Source: Plantago ovata
Taxonomy: Eukaryota > Streptophyta > Magnoliopsida > Lamiales > Plantaginaceae
Length of the DNA: 64,000 nt
Direction: 5' to 3'
Assembly (NCBI GenBank): GCA_028274465.1
Contig: CM051455.1
Coordinates: 126,391,462-126,455,461, forward strand
Part shown: positions 12,029-23,192 of the stretch, in pieces
Layout of the letters: each line of letters opens with the position of its first letter
Numbering within the stretch: the stretch's first letter is position 1
The notes under the pieces: generated by a model
What the model was told of the DNA's origin: nothing
Database searches by the model: none
Seen by the model: only the letters and a program-made list of their open reading frames with translations
Made by a program: the position numbers and the translations under genes

Positions 12029-13342
12029 TGATGAATGTGTATTTTACACTTTCATTTGAGTCTTTTTCACCTATTTTAGCTATCCTCTATGTTAATTTAG
12101 CTATATTTTAGTGCATTTTATTAGAATAGTGTCACGTTTCCCTTTAGTTTTTATTTTACAGGTTTTGGTTGAAAAACGATGATTTCCGGGCAAATATATT
12201 GAAGTAGACAAGGAATTGGCGTTCTAGAAGCCTAATTGGAGTATCTGAAGGTTTCCGGATAGGATTTGAAGTCTAGGGGTCGAATCTGGAGGTTAGAAGG
12301 CCACTAGAAGTCAGAAACCGAGTCCGAAAAGGGGAAGAAATCCAAAAACGCGTTGAAAACGCGTAAATTCGCGAAAAATACTCCCGGGCGAATCGCCCCA
12401 CACCAGGCGAATCGCCCGGTGTGTGGGGCGAATCGCTCGGTGTGTGGGGCGAATCGCCCCACACAATTCAAACACTATATATAGTTGCTCAGTTTTTCTC
12501 TGTTTTTCATACTTTTCCAGACCTTCTCTCTCACCTTTCTCTGTAGTTTTAGGTAGGAACTTCCCAGAGCCTGTTATGGGGGTTCATAGCTTAGGAGATA
12601 CTTTTTCATAGCAGTTTGGAGCTTGTAAGATCGCGATTCTTCGGAGACTGACAACCTTCGGTAACATTGTATCTTACAGTTTTTCTAGTTATTTTTATAT
12701 ATCTTTCAACATGTTTTCTTCTATGATTTCTGTTGATTGCATGACAACTATGAGTAGCTAAACTTCTCGTTGGTGGTAGTATGTGAATTCTTAGCGAAGG
12801 GTTGATAATTATGCTAATGGCTATATCGCGCATTATACTCCGTGTTATTGCTTTATTTCTTTGATCTTTCAGAATCTCTATCTTTGTATTGTTGATTAAT
12901 TATTGCACACAATTGGACAATAGTCTTTGACCTATCAGAATCTATATCTTCGTAGTGTTGAATAATTATGGAACACAATTGGACGATAGTGTTTGACTTA
13001 TCAGAATCTATATCTTCGTAGTGTTTGATAATTACAACAGGACAATTCATTGATCAAAGATCTCCATGCAAAACTGAGGAATTTACGCATGATTATTAAC
13101 CCGTTATGCTTTGAAGGACTATACTATCACCAATCTCCATTATCTGTTAGAAAAACCTTTGCTATACCGTCTGCTGTTTTATATTCTTTAGTTAAATTAG
13201 ATTAAGCTAGTTATAGTCCTTAGAGAACGACACTCGAAGTCATTCTACTGCTACACTACGGTTTTCGTTGTTGTTGTGAATTGCCTTTGGCTAAATAACA
13301 AATTTATTTGACTGATCCGGACCTGACAATCCGCGTCCATCA
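12029..13342 (+). repeat. 5' LTR of the nested element
   Basis: Begins TGATGAATGTG and ends GTCCATCA. It shares its first ~150 bases and its last ~150 bases in outline with the LTRs at 6195, 26623 and 29819. Internal GC palindromes of the GGCG-AAT-CGCC type lie at about 12392-12462, more copies than in the 3' LTR. Confidence 0.9.
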
Positions 13343-13345
13343 AAT

Positions 13346-13363
13346 TGGCGCCATTGTCGGGGA
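13346..13363 (+). promoter_or_regulatory. Primer-binding site of the nested element
   Basis: TGGCGCCATTGTCGGGGA lies three bases after the LTR, a two-base variant of the Asp-type site in the enclosing element. Confidence 0.82.
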
Positions 13364-13489
13364 CTATACTCCTTTTTTCTGTTTAATTTGTTTATATTTT
13401 CAGCATTCAATTCCTAATTCTAGTAGTTTTAGTTTTTCTTTTTAATCTCTATCTGATACTGCTTTCCTAGTCTGTTACAGATAGTGTAT

Positions 13490-15646
13490 GCCACATACAC
13501 GATCTAGGGGAACACCGCTTGCAGATTCAATTGCTGAGATCGACAGAGTCTACCACCAAAGAAGGCGACTACTTCAAAGGCGTACACTATAGGAAATAGA
13601 GGATACCGATTTCTCTGAATCTCTACACAGTCTTTTCAAGGAAATCGACGGAATGGCAGAAGCTAGACCACTGAAAGCATGGGTTCAACCCTCCAAGGAT
13701 CGTATGAGGGGGCCGGCGATTGTTCTTTCGTCTGCAACTCGAGATCTGGAAATCAAGAACCACGCATTCCAACAACTTCCGAGGTTCTATGGCTTAGCAA
13801 GGGAAGATGTGATGGGGTAATTGCACGATATCGATGATTTCGTCAACCAACGACCACGACCCGGAGCTGAAATAACAACGGATGAGTTACAAATGAAGGT
13901 TTTTGCTATGGGACTTGGCGACAGAGCCAAGTCATGGTTGAGTTCTCTACCAGCAGGCTCACTGGACACTTGGGAGAAGGTTTTTTCAGCTTTCATGGAA
14001 AAAATACTTCCCCCACACCTTGACTACCGAGCTAAAGGCGGAAATCACTGGATTCAAGCAGGACTATGATGAGACCATCTACACCGCGTTTGAGAGATTC
14101 CAAGATCTCACGAACAAGTGCCCTCACCATGGTTTTGAGCTTTCTGACCTAGTCCAACACTTCTACAATGGACTAACCTTCGAGAACCAACAAGTGGTGG
14201 ATTTCCAATCCGAGGCAATATATGGGAGGAAACCGCAGAGGCCGTCTGGGCAGTTTTCGAAAGGCTTGCTAAGGGTTCGCAGTTCAAGGACCCAAGAGCG
14301 ATGGTTAGGAAACGTGGACCTGAAGCTCCACCGACTCAAGAAGCCCTTTTGTATAGGGGGAATGGGGATCAATTCGAGTGCTTTACCAACGAATTAAAGC
14401 AAGTCCTCAAGAGCGCCACTGGAACAACTGTTTCGAACGAAGTTTGCCGAATATGCAAGAACTATGGGCATGGGGCTCATATGTGTAGATCGGAGCTTGC
14501 GTATGATGATGGCAACTGGGCTCAAGGAGGCGAAGAGGAAGCCTTTGCTACGGAGTTTGGTACTCAAGAAGCTAGCTACGGACAAGATGGTAGGAATCCT
14601 CGAGGTGGATTTTGGAGAAGAGGGTTCAGAAACAATCAAGGATATGCACCGGCTAGCCAAACTTATGGCCCTAACCAAGACCATAGTAGGCTTAACTATG
14701 GTAATGATCACTGCGAAAACCCCGCTTCGAAAGAGCAACCGAAGACGAAGTCGGCTCAACTGATGGAGAACTTGCAAAAGATGGTTGATCACACCCAAAG
14801 TTTTCTCAAACGTTATGAAGAAGATTCTGAGAAGACTATAGCGAGACTTGATAGGTTGGAAGAGAGCACTAGGCTTGCCCATCAAAAGATGCAAGAGTTG
14901 ATCGACCGAGGAGCAAGTAGGGAGCAAGGCAAGCTGCCTAGCAACACTGAGAAGTCGAATTCCATTACCTTGGCAGGTGATCTACCTGTCGAAATCACCA
15001 TCAAGAAGGTTGCTAAGTGCGAGTGTTGCAAGAAGGAAGAACCTCCACAGGCTAAGGAAGAAGGGAAGGACCTTGGTTCTGACGAGAGAGAAGAGGAGCA
15101 AGAGGATCCCGAGCCACTCCCTAAAAGTTTCGATGTTAAAGTTGAGATTGGTGAACTTGAAGATGTCCGTGCCACACTAGACACGGGATCCTACTCTAAT
15201 GTGCTCCCTTTGAATGTGTTTGAGAGGAGTAGCCTTGGAAAACTATCTGAGCATAAGGATATTGTGCAACTAGCGGATGGATCCTTTGTGAGACCCGAAT
15301 GCGTTGTGAAAAATGTGTTGGTCAAGATTGGTGAAGCTTCTGTATACACCAATTTTGTAGTTATGTCGGCGTCTACACCTGGGACGGGGGATGTCATTCT
15401 CTTGGGGCGAACATTTTTGACTAAGCTACGCTCCGTGATGGACATCTACCAAAGAACTTGCACTATTGAAGTGGATGGCAAGCGACATGTGTTGCAAGCC
15501 ATATCTGATCCACCTGATCCGCCTGATACCTCTCACACTACTCACTACTGTGGTCTTGCGGCCTATGTTCTTTCTTATTCACAGGTTCGTGGCATGAGGA
15601 GGAGATCAATGAAGGGGAAGTCTAGTACCCTCAAGAAGAAGAGCTA
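13490..15646 (+). pseudogene. gag-protease region of the nested element (fossil)
   Basis: The gag signature is 'TWEKVFSAFMEKILPP', 'KCPHHGFELSDLVQHFYNGL', with a CCHC-like knuckle 'CRICKNYGHGAHMC' near 14445-14490. A coiled-coil/linker ('RLDRLEESTRLAHQKMQELI') follows, then an aspartic protease with active site 'VRATLDTGSYSNVLPLNVF' and 'VILLGRTFLTKLRSV'. The frame ends soon after the protease with no pol. The region shows several breaks in its 5' half. Part of it (from about 14670) is present a second time after the assembly gap. Confidence 0.85.
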
Positions 15647-15649
15647 GGC

Positions 15650-17382
15650 GCAGACATGAGTCGAGTCAAAGACTTTAAACAATGGCGCTATCCGGGAGAC
15701 AACCCGGAGTTTTTATCGCTTTCTTTACCGCTTTCCTGCATGCATTCATTCTTGAACAATTTGCTTCTCATATGTGAATTTGTTCATCTCTGTGTCGTAT
15801 GTGCTTATGTTTGAGTGAGATTTTTGAGTGGTTTTATGAGAAAAATGGTTTTGGCCTTTTGGGGATTAAAAACCGTGTTTCTTCGGAAAGGATCGTCTCC
15901 CCACATCAGGGAGCGGGGGCGAATCGCCCCGTAGGGGCGACTCGCCCACGGTCCAAGAAGACCAAAAACGCGGAAGATCCCCCCTCTTCTCATCATTTTT
16001 TCTTCATTTTTCATCACCATTCTTCCTCCCCAAAATACAACTTTTCGAAAATAACTTCAAATCTTTCATAACTTCTTCATTTCTTCACCAAATTTAGTGT
16101 TCTATAGCTTCAATCGAAGCCTATTACATGATCTATCTTTTCATCCGAACAGATTCACCCTAGTGCATTAGTTTTTCAGATCTGAGGTATCTTCTTATGA
16201 ACCCTAATTTTTAAATTGGGGGTTTCTAATTGAGCTTCAATTATGCTTATATGATGCATGGGTAGGTTGTTTGTGTGATTAGAAGCGTTATTTACTATCA
16301 ATTGCATGCTCAATTATGCTTGGATTGTTGATTTGGGAATTTTGCTACTAGATGATATATCTGTTATGCAATATATCTTTTTCTTTGATTTCTTGCATAT
16401 GATTGTGTTTATTGATGTAATGATGTGGATTTGATGTAGAATGCTTAATTGTTGAGTATGAGGATTTATGAAGAATTTTTCGCTTCTATGGTATGAATTG
16501 AGCCTTGTTATCTAGGTTATTGGTTGTCTAGCAAGAGCATAATGTGATGTATTGCATGTAGTAGTTACATTGGTAATGTTGCATGTTGAAGAAGCTAGGC
16601 TAGACATTAAGGTTTGGGGAGCTCGATTGTTGATTTTATCACTTGTGTGTTTCGTTTCTTACACTAGCATATGCATGAGTCAGTTTTGTGTCATACGAGG
16701 TACTAACTGTTGTTGTAGGAACCATGCCAAGGGAAGGAGCATTCCCGTATGATTACTATGAAATATTGGAGGGGGATCGATTACAACCATGTCAAGAAGA
16801 GTGATCTCGTTAGAGGTGCGTTCGAGCCACGGGCTCTTGCAACAACGTCGTGGATTATCCAAGAGGAGGAGCTAGAGTACACCTGGAGTAAGGACTCCTA
16901 TGCCTATTCATGCACCACCGAAGGGACAGAAACCATATTACGTCAGCAATCCATCACAAGGACTGCAAAGTTCGAGTGAACTGGAAGGCACCGGGACGTC
17001 TTGCCGCGACGGATTCAATCTTGAGTTCGCATTGCTAGAAGGTTCCGAAGCGCTAGCTTGGTTCCAAAACATAATGACATGGGGTGCACGCCCCTCGTTG
17101 GGGGTACCCCTTGCTGACTGCCTCTAAAGGGAGCATCATATAGACATCGGTCCGATCAACCGTAGAGAATGTGTCGACATTGAAAAAAAGGGTAGAAAGA
17201 CTTCTGAGTATCCGAGCACTTACTGTAACCTCCTCGGGGTGTAAACGCTGGAGAGGGAGGCTCTGATACTCACTGCCTTTCCCCTTCAACAGTTCACAAC
17301 TTATTGGGGGGCTACAGGATGGAGGATTCCATACAGCGGCGGCTGTTTTGAGGATTCTATTTGACACACTGCAACTCTACTA
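15650..17382 (+). other. 3' non-coding region of the nested element, first copy
   Basis: Shortly after the protease end lies the hairpin ATCCGGGAGACAACCCGGAG (about 15689-15708), a conserved Athila-type feature downstream of coding sequence. A GGCG-AAT-CGCC palindrome block follows at 15905-15950, then AT-rich sequence. A stretch at 16720-17150 reads as short frames ('REGAFPYDYYEILEGD', 'VRGAFEPRALATTSWI') that I do not recognise. The copy stops at the N run. Confidence 0.6.
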
Positions 17383-17482
17383 NNNNNNNNNNNNNNNNNN
17401 NNNNNNNNNNNNNNNNNNNNNNNNNNNNNNNNNNNNNNNNNNNNNNNNNNNNNNNNNNNNNNNNNNNNNNNNNNNNNNNNNN
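17383..17482. other. Assembly gap of exactly 100 N
   Basis: One run of 100 N with near-identical 2.7-kb sequences on its two sides (14670-17382 and 17483-20193). The round number marks a gap of unknown size. Confidence 0.99.
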
Positions 17483-20193
17483 CCTACCAAGACCATAGTA
17501 GGCTTAACTATGGTAATGATCACTGCGAAAACCCGCTCTCGAAAGAGCAACCGAAGACGAAGTCGGCTCAATGATGGAGAACTTGCAAAAAGATGGTTGA
17601 TCACACCCAAGTTTTCTCAACGTTTGAAGAGATTCTGAGAAGACTATAGCGAGACTTGATAGGTTGGAGAGAGCACTAGGCTTGCCCATCAAAAGATGCA
17701 AGAGTTGATCGACCGAGGAGCAAGTAGGGAGCAAGGCAAGCTGCCTAGCAACACTGAGAAGTCGATTCCATTACCTTGGCAGGTGATCTACCTGTCGAAA
17801 TCACCATCAAGAAGGTTGCTAAGTGCGAGTGTTGCAAGAAGGAAGAACCTCCACAGGCTAAGGAAGAAGGGAAGGACCTTGGTTCTGACGAGAGAGAAGA
17901 GGAGCAAGAGGATCCCGAGCCACTCCCTAAAAGTTTCGATGTTAAAGTTGAGATTGGTGAACTTGAAGATGTCCGTGCCACACTAGACACGGGATCCTAC
18001 TCTAATGTGCTCCCTTTGAATGTGTTTGAGAGGAGTAGCCTTGGAAAACTATCTGAGCATAAGGATATTGTGCAACTAGCGGATGGATCCTTTGTGAGAC
18101 CCGAATGCGTTGTGAAAAATGTGTTGGTCAAGATTGGTGAAGCTTCTGTATACACCAATTTTGTAGTTATGTCGGCGTCTACACCTGGGACGGGGGATGT
18201 CATTCTCTTGGGGCGAACATTTTTGACTAAGCTACGCTCCGTGATGGACATCTACCAAAGAACTTGCACTATTGAAGTGGATGGCAAGCGACATGTGTTG
18301 CAAGCCATATCTGATCCACCTGATCCGCCTGATACCTCTCACACTACTCACTACTGTGGTCTTGCGGCCTATGTTCTTTCTTATTCACAGGTTCGTGGCA
18401 TGAGGAGGAGATCAATGAAGGGGAAGTCTAGTACCCTCAAGAAGAAGAGCTAGGCGCAGACATGAGTCGAGTCAAAGACTTTAAACAATGGCGCTATCCG
18501 GGAGACAACCCGGAGTTTTTATCGCTTTCTTTACCGCTTTCCTGCATGCATTCATTCTTGAACAATTTGCTTCTCATATGTGAATTTGATCATCTCTATG
18601 TCGTATGTGCTTATGTTATGAGTGAGATTTTTTGAGTGGTTTTATGAGAAAAATGGTTTGGCCTTTTGGGGATTAAAAACCGTGTTTCTATCGGAAAGGA
18701 TCGTCTCCCCACATCAGGGAGCGGGGGGCGAATCGCCCCGTATGGGGCGACTCGCCCCACGGTCCCAGAAGACCAAAAACGCGGGTCTCCCCCTCTTCTC
18801 CTTATTTCTTCATATTTTCACCATTCTTCCTCCCCAAAATACAAAACTTGCGAAAATAACTTCAAATCTTCATAACTTCTTCATTTCTTCACCAAATTTA
18901 GTGTTCTATAGCTTCAATCGAAGCCTATTACATGATCTATCTTTTCATCCGAACAGATTTCACCCTAGTGCATTAGTCTTTCAGATCTGAGGTATCTTCT
19001 TATGAACCCTAATTTTTTAAATTTGGGGGTTTTCTAATTTGAGCTTCAATTATGCTTATATGATGCATGGGTAGGTTGTTTGTGTGATTAGAAGCATTAT
19101 TTACTATCAATTGCATGCTTAATTATGCTTGGATTGTTGATTTGAGAATTTTGCTACTAGATGATATATCTTGTTATGCAATATATCTTTTTCTTTGATT
19201 TCTCGCATATGATTATGTTTATTGATGTAATGATGATGGATTTGATGGTAGAATGCATAATTATTGAGTATGAGGATTTATATAGAATTTTTCACTTCTA
19301 TGGTATGAATTCAGCCTTGTTATCTAGGTTATTGGTTGTCTAGCAAGAGCAAAATGTGATGTATTGCATGTAGAAGTTACATTGGTATGTTGCATGTTGA
19401 AGAAGCTAGGCTAGACATTAAGGATTTGGGGAGTTCGATTGTTGATTTTATCACTTGTTTGTTTCATTCTTACACTAGCATATGCATGAGTCAGTTTTGT
19501 GTCATACGAGGTACTAACTGTTGCTTGTAGGAACCATGCCAAGGGAAAGGAGCATTCCCGTATGATTACTATGAAATATTGGAGGGGGATCGATTACAAC
19601 CATTTCAAGGAGAGTGATCTCGTTAGAGGTGCGTTCGAGCCACGGGCTCTTGCAACAACGTCGTGGATTACCCAAGAGGAGGAGCTAGAGTACACCCGGA
19701 GTAAGGACTCCTATGACTATTCATGCACCACCGAAGGGACAGAAACAATTATTACGTCAGCAATCCATCACCAGGACTGCAAAGTTCGAGTGAACTGGAA
19801 GGCACCGGGACGATCTTGCCGCGATGGATTCAATCTTGAGTTCGCAGTTGCTAGAAGGTTCCGAAGCGCTAGCTTGGTTCCAAAACATAATGAAATGGTG
19901 CCCGGCCCCTCTTGGGGGTACCCCTTGACTGCCTCTAAAGGGAGCATCATATAGACATCGGTCGGATCAACCGTAGAGAATGTGGTCACATTGAAAAAAA
20001 TGGTAGAAGACTTCTGAGTATCCGAGCAGCTGACTGTAACCTCCTCGGGTTGTAAAACGTTGGAGAGGGAGGCTCTGATACCACTGCTCTTTCCCCTTCA
20101 ACAGTTCACAACTTATTGGAGGGCTACAGGATGGAGGATTCCATAACAGCGGCGGCTAGTTTTGAGGATTCTATTTGACACTGCAACTCTACT
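17483..20193 (+). repeat. Second copy of the gag-protease/3' segment, probable assembly duplicate
   Basis: Runs in parallel with 14670-17382, starting inside gag (ACCAAGACCATAGTAGG) and ending at GCAACTCTACT. The protease part is almost identical. Differences are mostly single-base length changes in short homopolymers, as in two unpolished reads of one locus. A real tandem duplication is possible, but the position of the gap makes a scaffolding overlap the simpler explanation. Confidence 0.85.
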
Positions 20194-20978
20194 GGTGAGG
20201 ATGTGCGTGACAGTAGTGACAATGAAGGCCATACGGACAATAATGATACATATTGAGGAGTTGTTCCTATCCGGCCTATAACTGGAACTACCGCACCTAC
20301 CAGAAAACCTGATGACACACTATAAGGCTCCCAGAGCAGTTCCAATAACTCACAAGCAGCATACTCAGCCGACCGAGGCCAAACCATGCGGTAACATCTA
20401 GTATCACATCTTATTTCCTCATTTTCTAACTGCTAGGGACTAGCGTTAAAAGCATGAGGGGGGATGGGATTTAAGTGAACTAGAGTTGTTAGTTTGGAGC
20501 TTGACATTGGTAGGATGAGTATAGTACCTTGCATGTTTTATCCGTTTGCATTTGCATTTGCACGTTTACTGCTTTCTTAGTTTTTTAGCTTGCATTCACT
20601 ACATTCATCCTAGGATAGTCTTGCATGTTTTATATGGAGTTTATTGTCGAATTTTTTGAACTTTTTTATTGGGTAAATTAACTAACTATGCCATTAATCA
20701 TATGCTTCATCTCTATGAATTTGTTTGAGGTTTTTCTCGCTTGGCTTGTCACATTTATGTAATGCACTTAGTTAAGCTTGGTAGTCTCTACATCACTTAG
20801 TGGTGTTTTCTCTACTGCGGTTCACGAAGGCCTTTATAATAGGATGATGCATGTTAGGGTCTTTTGGTTGTTTTCCCGAGTAATTATGTACCTAAGAGGC
20901 AACAAGTCTTCACCATGCTTTGAGATTGCTAAATTCCTAGGAAGGAGGTAGTGTGAGATTGTGTGATCCTTTGTTTAT

Positions 20979-21114
20979 AACCTATTCTTCCGAATAGGTT
21001 TGGAGAGGGGGTTACACCATCATTAGACTTGTTTTTCGTTTTTCATTTCCGTATTGTGAGTTTATTTTTCCTTTCTCGTAATTTTGTACTCCAACCTATT
21101 CTTTCGAATAGGTT
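20979..21114 (+). repeat. Pair of hairpins followed by purine tracts
   Basis: AACCTATTC-TTCC-GAATAGGTT at 20979-21000 is followed by TGGAGAGGGGG, and a second hairpin at 21093-21114 is followed by TGGGGAGG. The 3' side of each hairpin plus the purines repeats the GGTTTGGGGAG sequence of the real polypurine tract at about 21901. Confidence 0.8.
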
Positions 21115-21900
21115 TGGGGAGGTCGTTTGTCATTTTTGTTTCTCTTTCGTTGTGCTACTGCTGGCTAAAAAATCGGAAAAAAAAGGAAAGAAAAATTCCA
21201 GGAAAAAAGAAAAAAAAAGAAGAAAAAAAAAAGAAACTGGAAAGAAAAAAAGAAAAAAAAAGGAAAAGACCCCAAAAGAGCAAAGAAGGGTCCAAAAAAG
21301 CCAAATAGCAGTTTAGCAAAGTGTTGTGTCTCATTTTCCTATTCTTGTAATGTTCATAATCGTGTTGTAATTTTCTATTTTTTGTCTTTTGTTTTTGAGT
21401 GTCATCTGTTCTAGACCACCCTCGTCCTGCCATTCAGGAAGTGGTGAATAGCTTAAGACTTTGCTTGAGAGATGGGTAGAATAGGGGAGTGTTATCTTTT
21501 ATAGGGAACCCTCCTTCGTTTGATGAGAGCCAGTACTGGTTCGACCTCTTTGAGGAAAAGTCTTAACATGGTGAACAACAGTAAGTCCTCAGTTTCATAT
21601 GCACGGGACAACCATTCGTATCTTAGCATGCTTCATTACGTCGTCACTGACTAGGTCCAGGTAGAGAATGTTACGAGAGACTATCTTGTCTTGACATAAG
21701 TGCTTATGTGGATGTGTATGAGTCAATCGAGGTATTCTTCAACCTATATTCATGTTTTGATTTATGTGGTTTTTGTTCATATGTTTTTTGATAGATTCAG
21801 TAGATTAGTTCATTTTATTTGGCATGAGACTCCATTTTGTGTCTTGCATTGTTTTTTGCATTAGAGTCTAGCTTAGTTGCTTGAGGACAAGCAAAGGTTC

Positions 21901-21911
21901 GGTTTGGGGAG
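21901..21911 (+). promoter_or_regulatory. Polypurine tract of the nested element
   Basis: GGTTTGGGGAG lies two bases upstream of the 3' LTR (TGATGAATG at 21914), where plus-strand priming occurs in LTR elements. Confidence 0.8.
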
Positions 21912-21913
21912 TT

Positions 21914-23187
21914 TGATGAATGTGTATTTTACTCTTTCATTTGAGTCTTTTTCACCTATTTTAGCTATCCTCTATGTTAATTTAGCTATATTTTAGTGCA
22001 TTTTATTAGAATAGTGTACCGTTTCTCTTTAGTTTTTATTTTACAGGTTTTGGTTGAAAAATGATGATTTCCGGGCAAATATATTGAAGTAGGCAAGGAA
22101 TTGGCGTTCCAGAAGCCTAATTGGAGTATCTGAAGGTTTCCGGATAGGATTTGAAGTCTAGGGGTCGAATCTGGAGGTTAGAAGGCCACTAGAAGTCAGA
22201 AACCGAGTCCGGAAAGGGGAAGAAATCCAAAAACGTGTCGAAAACGCGTAAATTCGCGAAAAATACTCCCGGGCGAATCGCCCGAGATGTGGGGCGAATC
22301 GCCCGGTGTGTGGGAGAATCGCCCCACACAATTCGAACACTATATATAGTTGCTCAGTTTTTCTCCGTTTTTCATACTTTTCCAGACCTTCTCTCTCACC
22401 TTTCTCTGTAGTTTTAGGTAGGAACTTCCCAGAGCCTGTTCTGGGGGTTCATAGCTTAGGAGATACTTTTTCATAGCAGTTTGGAGCTTGTAAGACAACC
22501 TTCGGTAACATTGTATCTTACAGTTTTTCTACTTATTTTTATATATCTTTCAACATGTTTTCTTCTATGATTTCTGTTGATTGCATGACAACTATGAGTA
22601 GCTAAACTTCTCGTTGGTGGTAGTATGTGAATTCTTAGCGAAGGGTTGATAATTATGCTAATGGCTATATCGTGCATTATACTCCGTGTTATTGTTTTAT
22701 TTCTTTGATCTTTCAAAATCTCTATCTTCGTATTGTTGATTAATTATTGCACACAATTGGACAATAGTCTTTGACCTATCAGAATCTATATCTTCGTAGT
22801 GTTGAATAATTACGAAACACAATTGGACAATAGTGTTTGACTTATCAGAATCTATATCTTCGTAGTGTTTGATAATTACAACAGGACAATTCATTGATCA
22901 AAGATCTCCATGCAAAACCGAGGAATTTACGCATGATTATTAACCCGTTATGCTTTGAAGGACCATACTGTCACCAATCTCCATTATCTGTTAGAAAAAC
23001 CTTTGCTATACCGTCTGTTGTTTTTATATTCTTTAGTTAAATTAGATTAAGCTAGTTATAGTCCTTAGAGAACAACACTCGAAGTCATTTTACTGCTACA
23101 CTACGGTTTTCGTTGTAGTTGTGAATTTCCTTTGGCTAAATAACAAATTTATTTGACTGATCCGGACCCGAAAATCCGCGTCCATCA
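21914..23187 (+). repeat. 3' LTR of the nested element
   Basis: Aligns end to end with 12029-13342, with about 3% substitutions in the first part. It has one GC palindrome copy fewer and lacks a ~20-bp segment near 22494. Ends CGTCCATCA, directly followed by the AGATG target duplication. Confidence 0.9.
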
Positions 23188-23192
23188 AGATG

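Larger units (their letters stand above)
20194..21913 (+). other. 3' untranslated region of the nested element
   Basis: No coding sequence. It parallels 25280-26622 of the enclosing element. Shared parts are two 9-bp-stem hairpins AACCTATTC...GAATAGGTT (20979-21000 and 21093-21114), each followed by a purine run; an A-rich tract (about 21168-21300); the CCACCCTCGTCCTGCCATTC stretch (about 21416); and the terminal purine tract GGTTTGGGGAG just before the 3' LTR. Confidence 0.75.
12029..23187 (+). mobile_element. Nested gag-protease-only Athila relative (fossil, non-autonomous)
   Basis: Flanked by AGATG at 12024-12028 and 23188-23192, it has two LTRs (12029-13342 and 21914-23187), a primer site, a gag-protease region and a long 3' region. 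Reverse transcriptase, RNase H and integrase sequences are absent. Such elements depend on a relative for movement. The LTRs differ at about 3% in the first 185 bases by eye, so it is younger than the element it sits in, as the nesting requires. The interior contains the 100-N gap and a 2.7-kb repeat of itself across that gap, so the true internal length is uncertain (perhaps about 8.3 kb). Its coding part carries several breaks. Confidence 0.88.

Noticed and set aside
21166-21433. Lysine-rich plus-strand and Phe/Ser-rich minus-strand frames
   Set aside because: They come from the A-rich tract in the retroelement 3' region.
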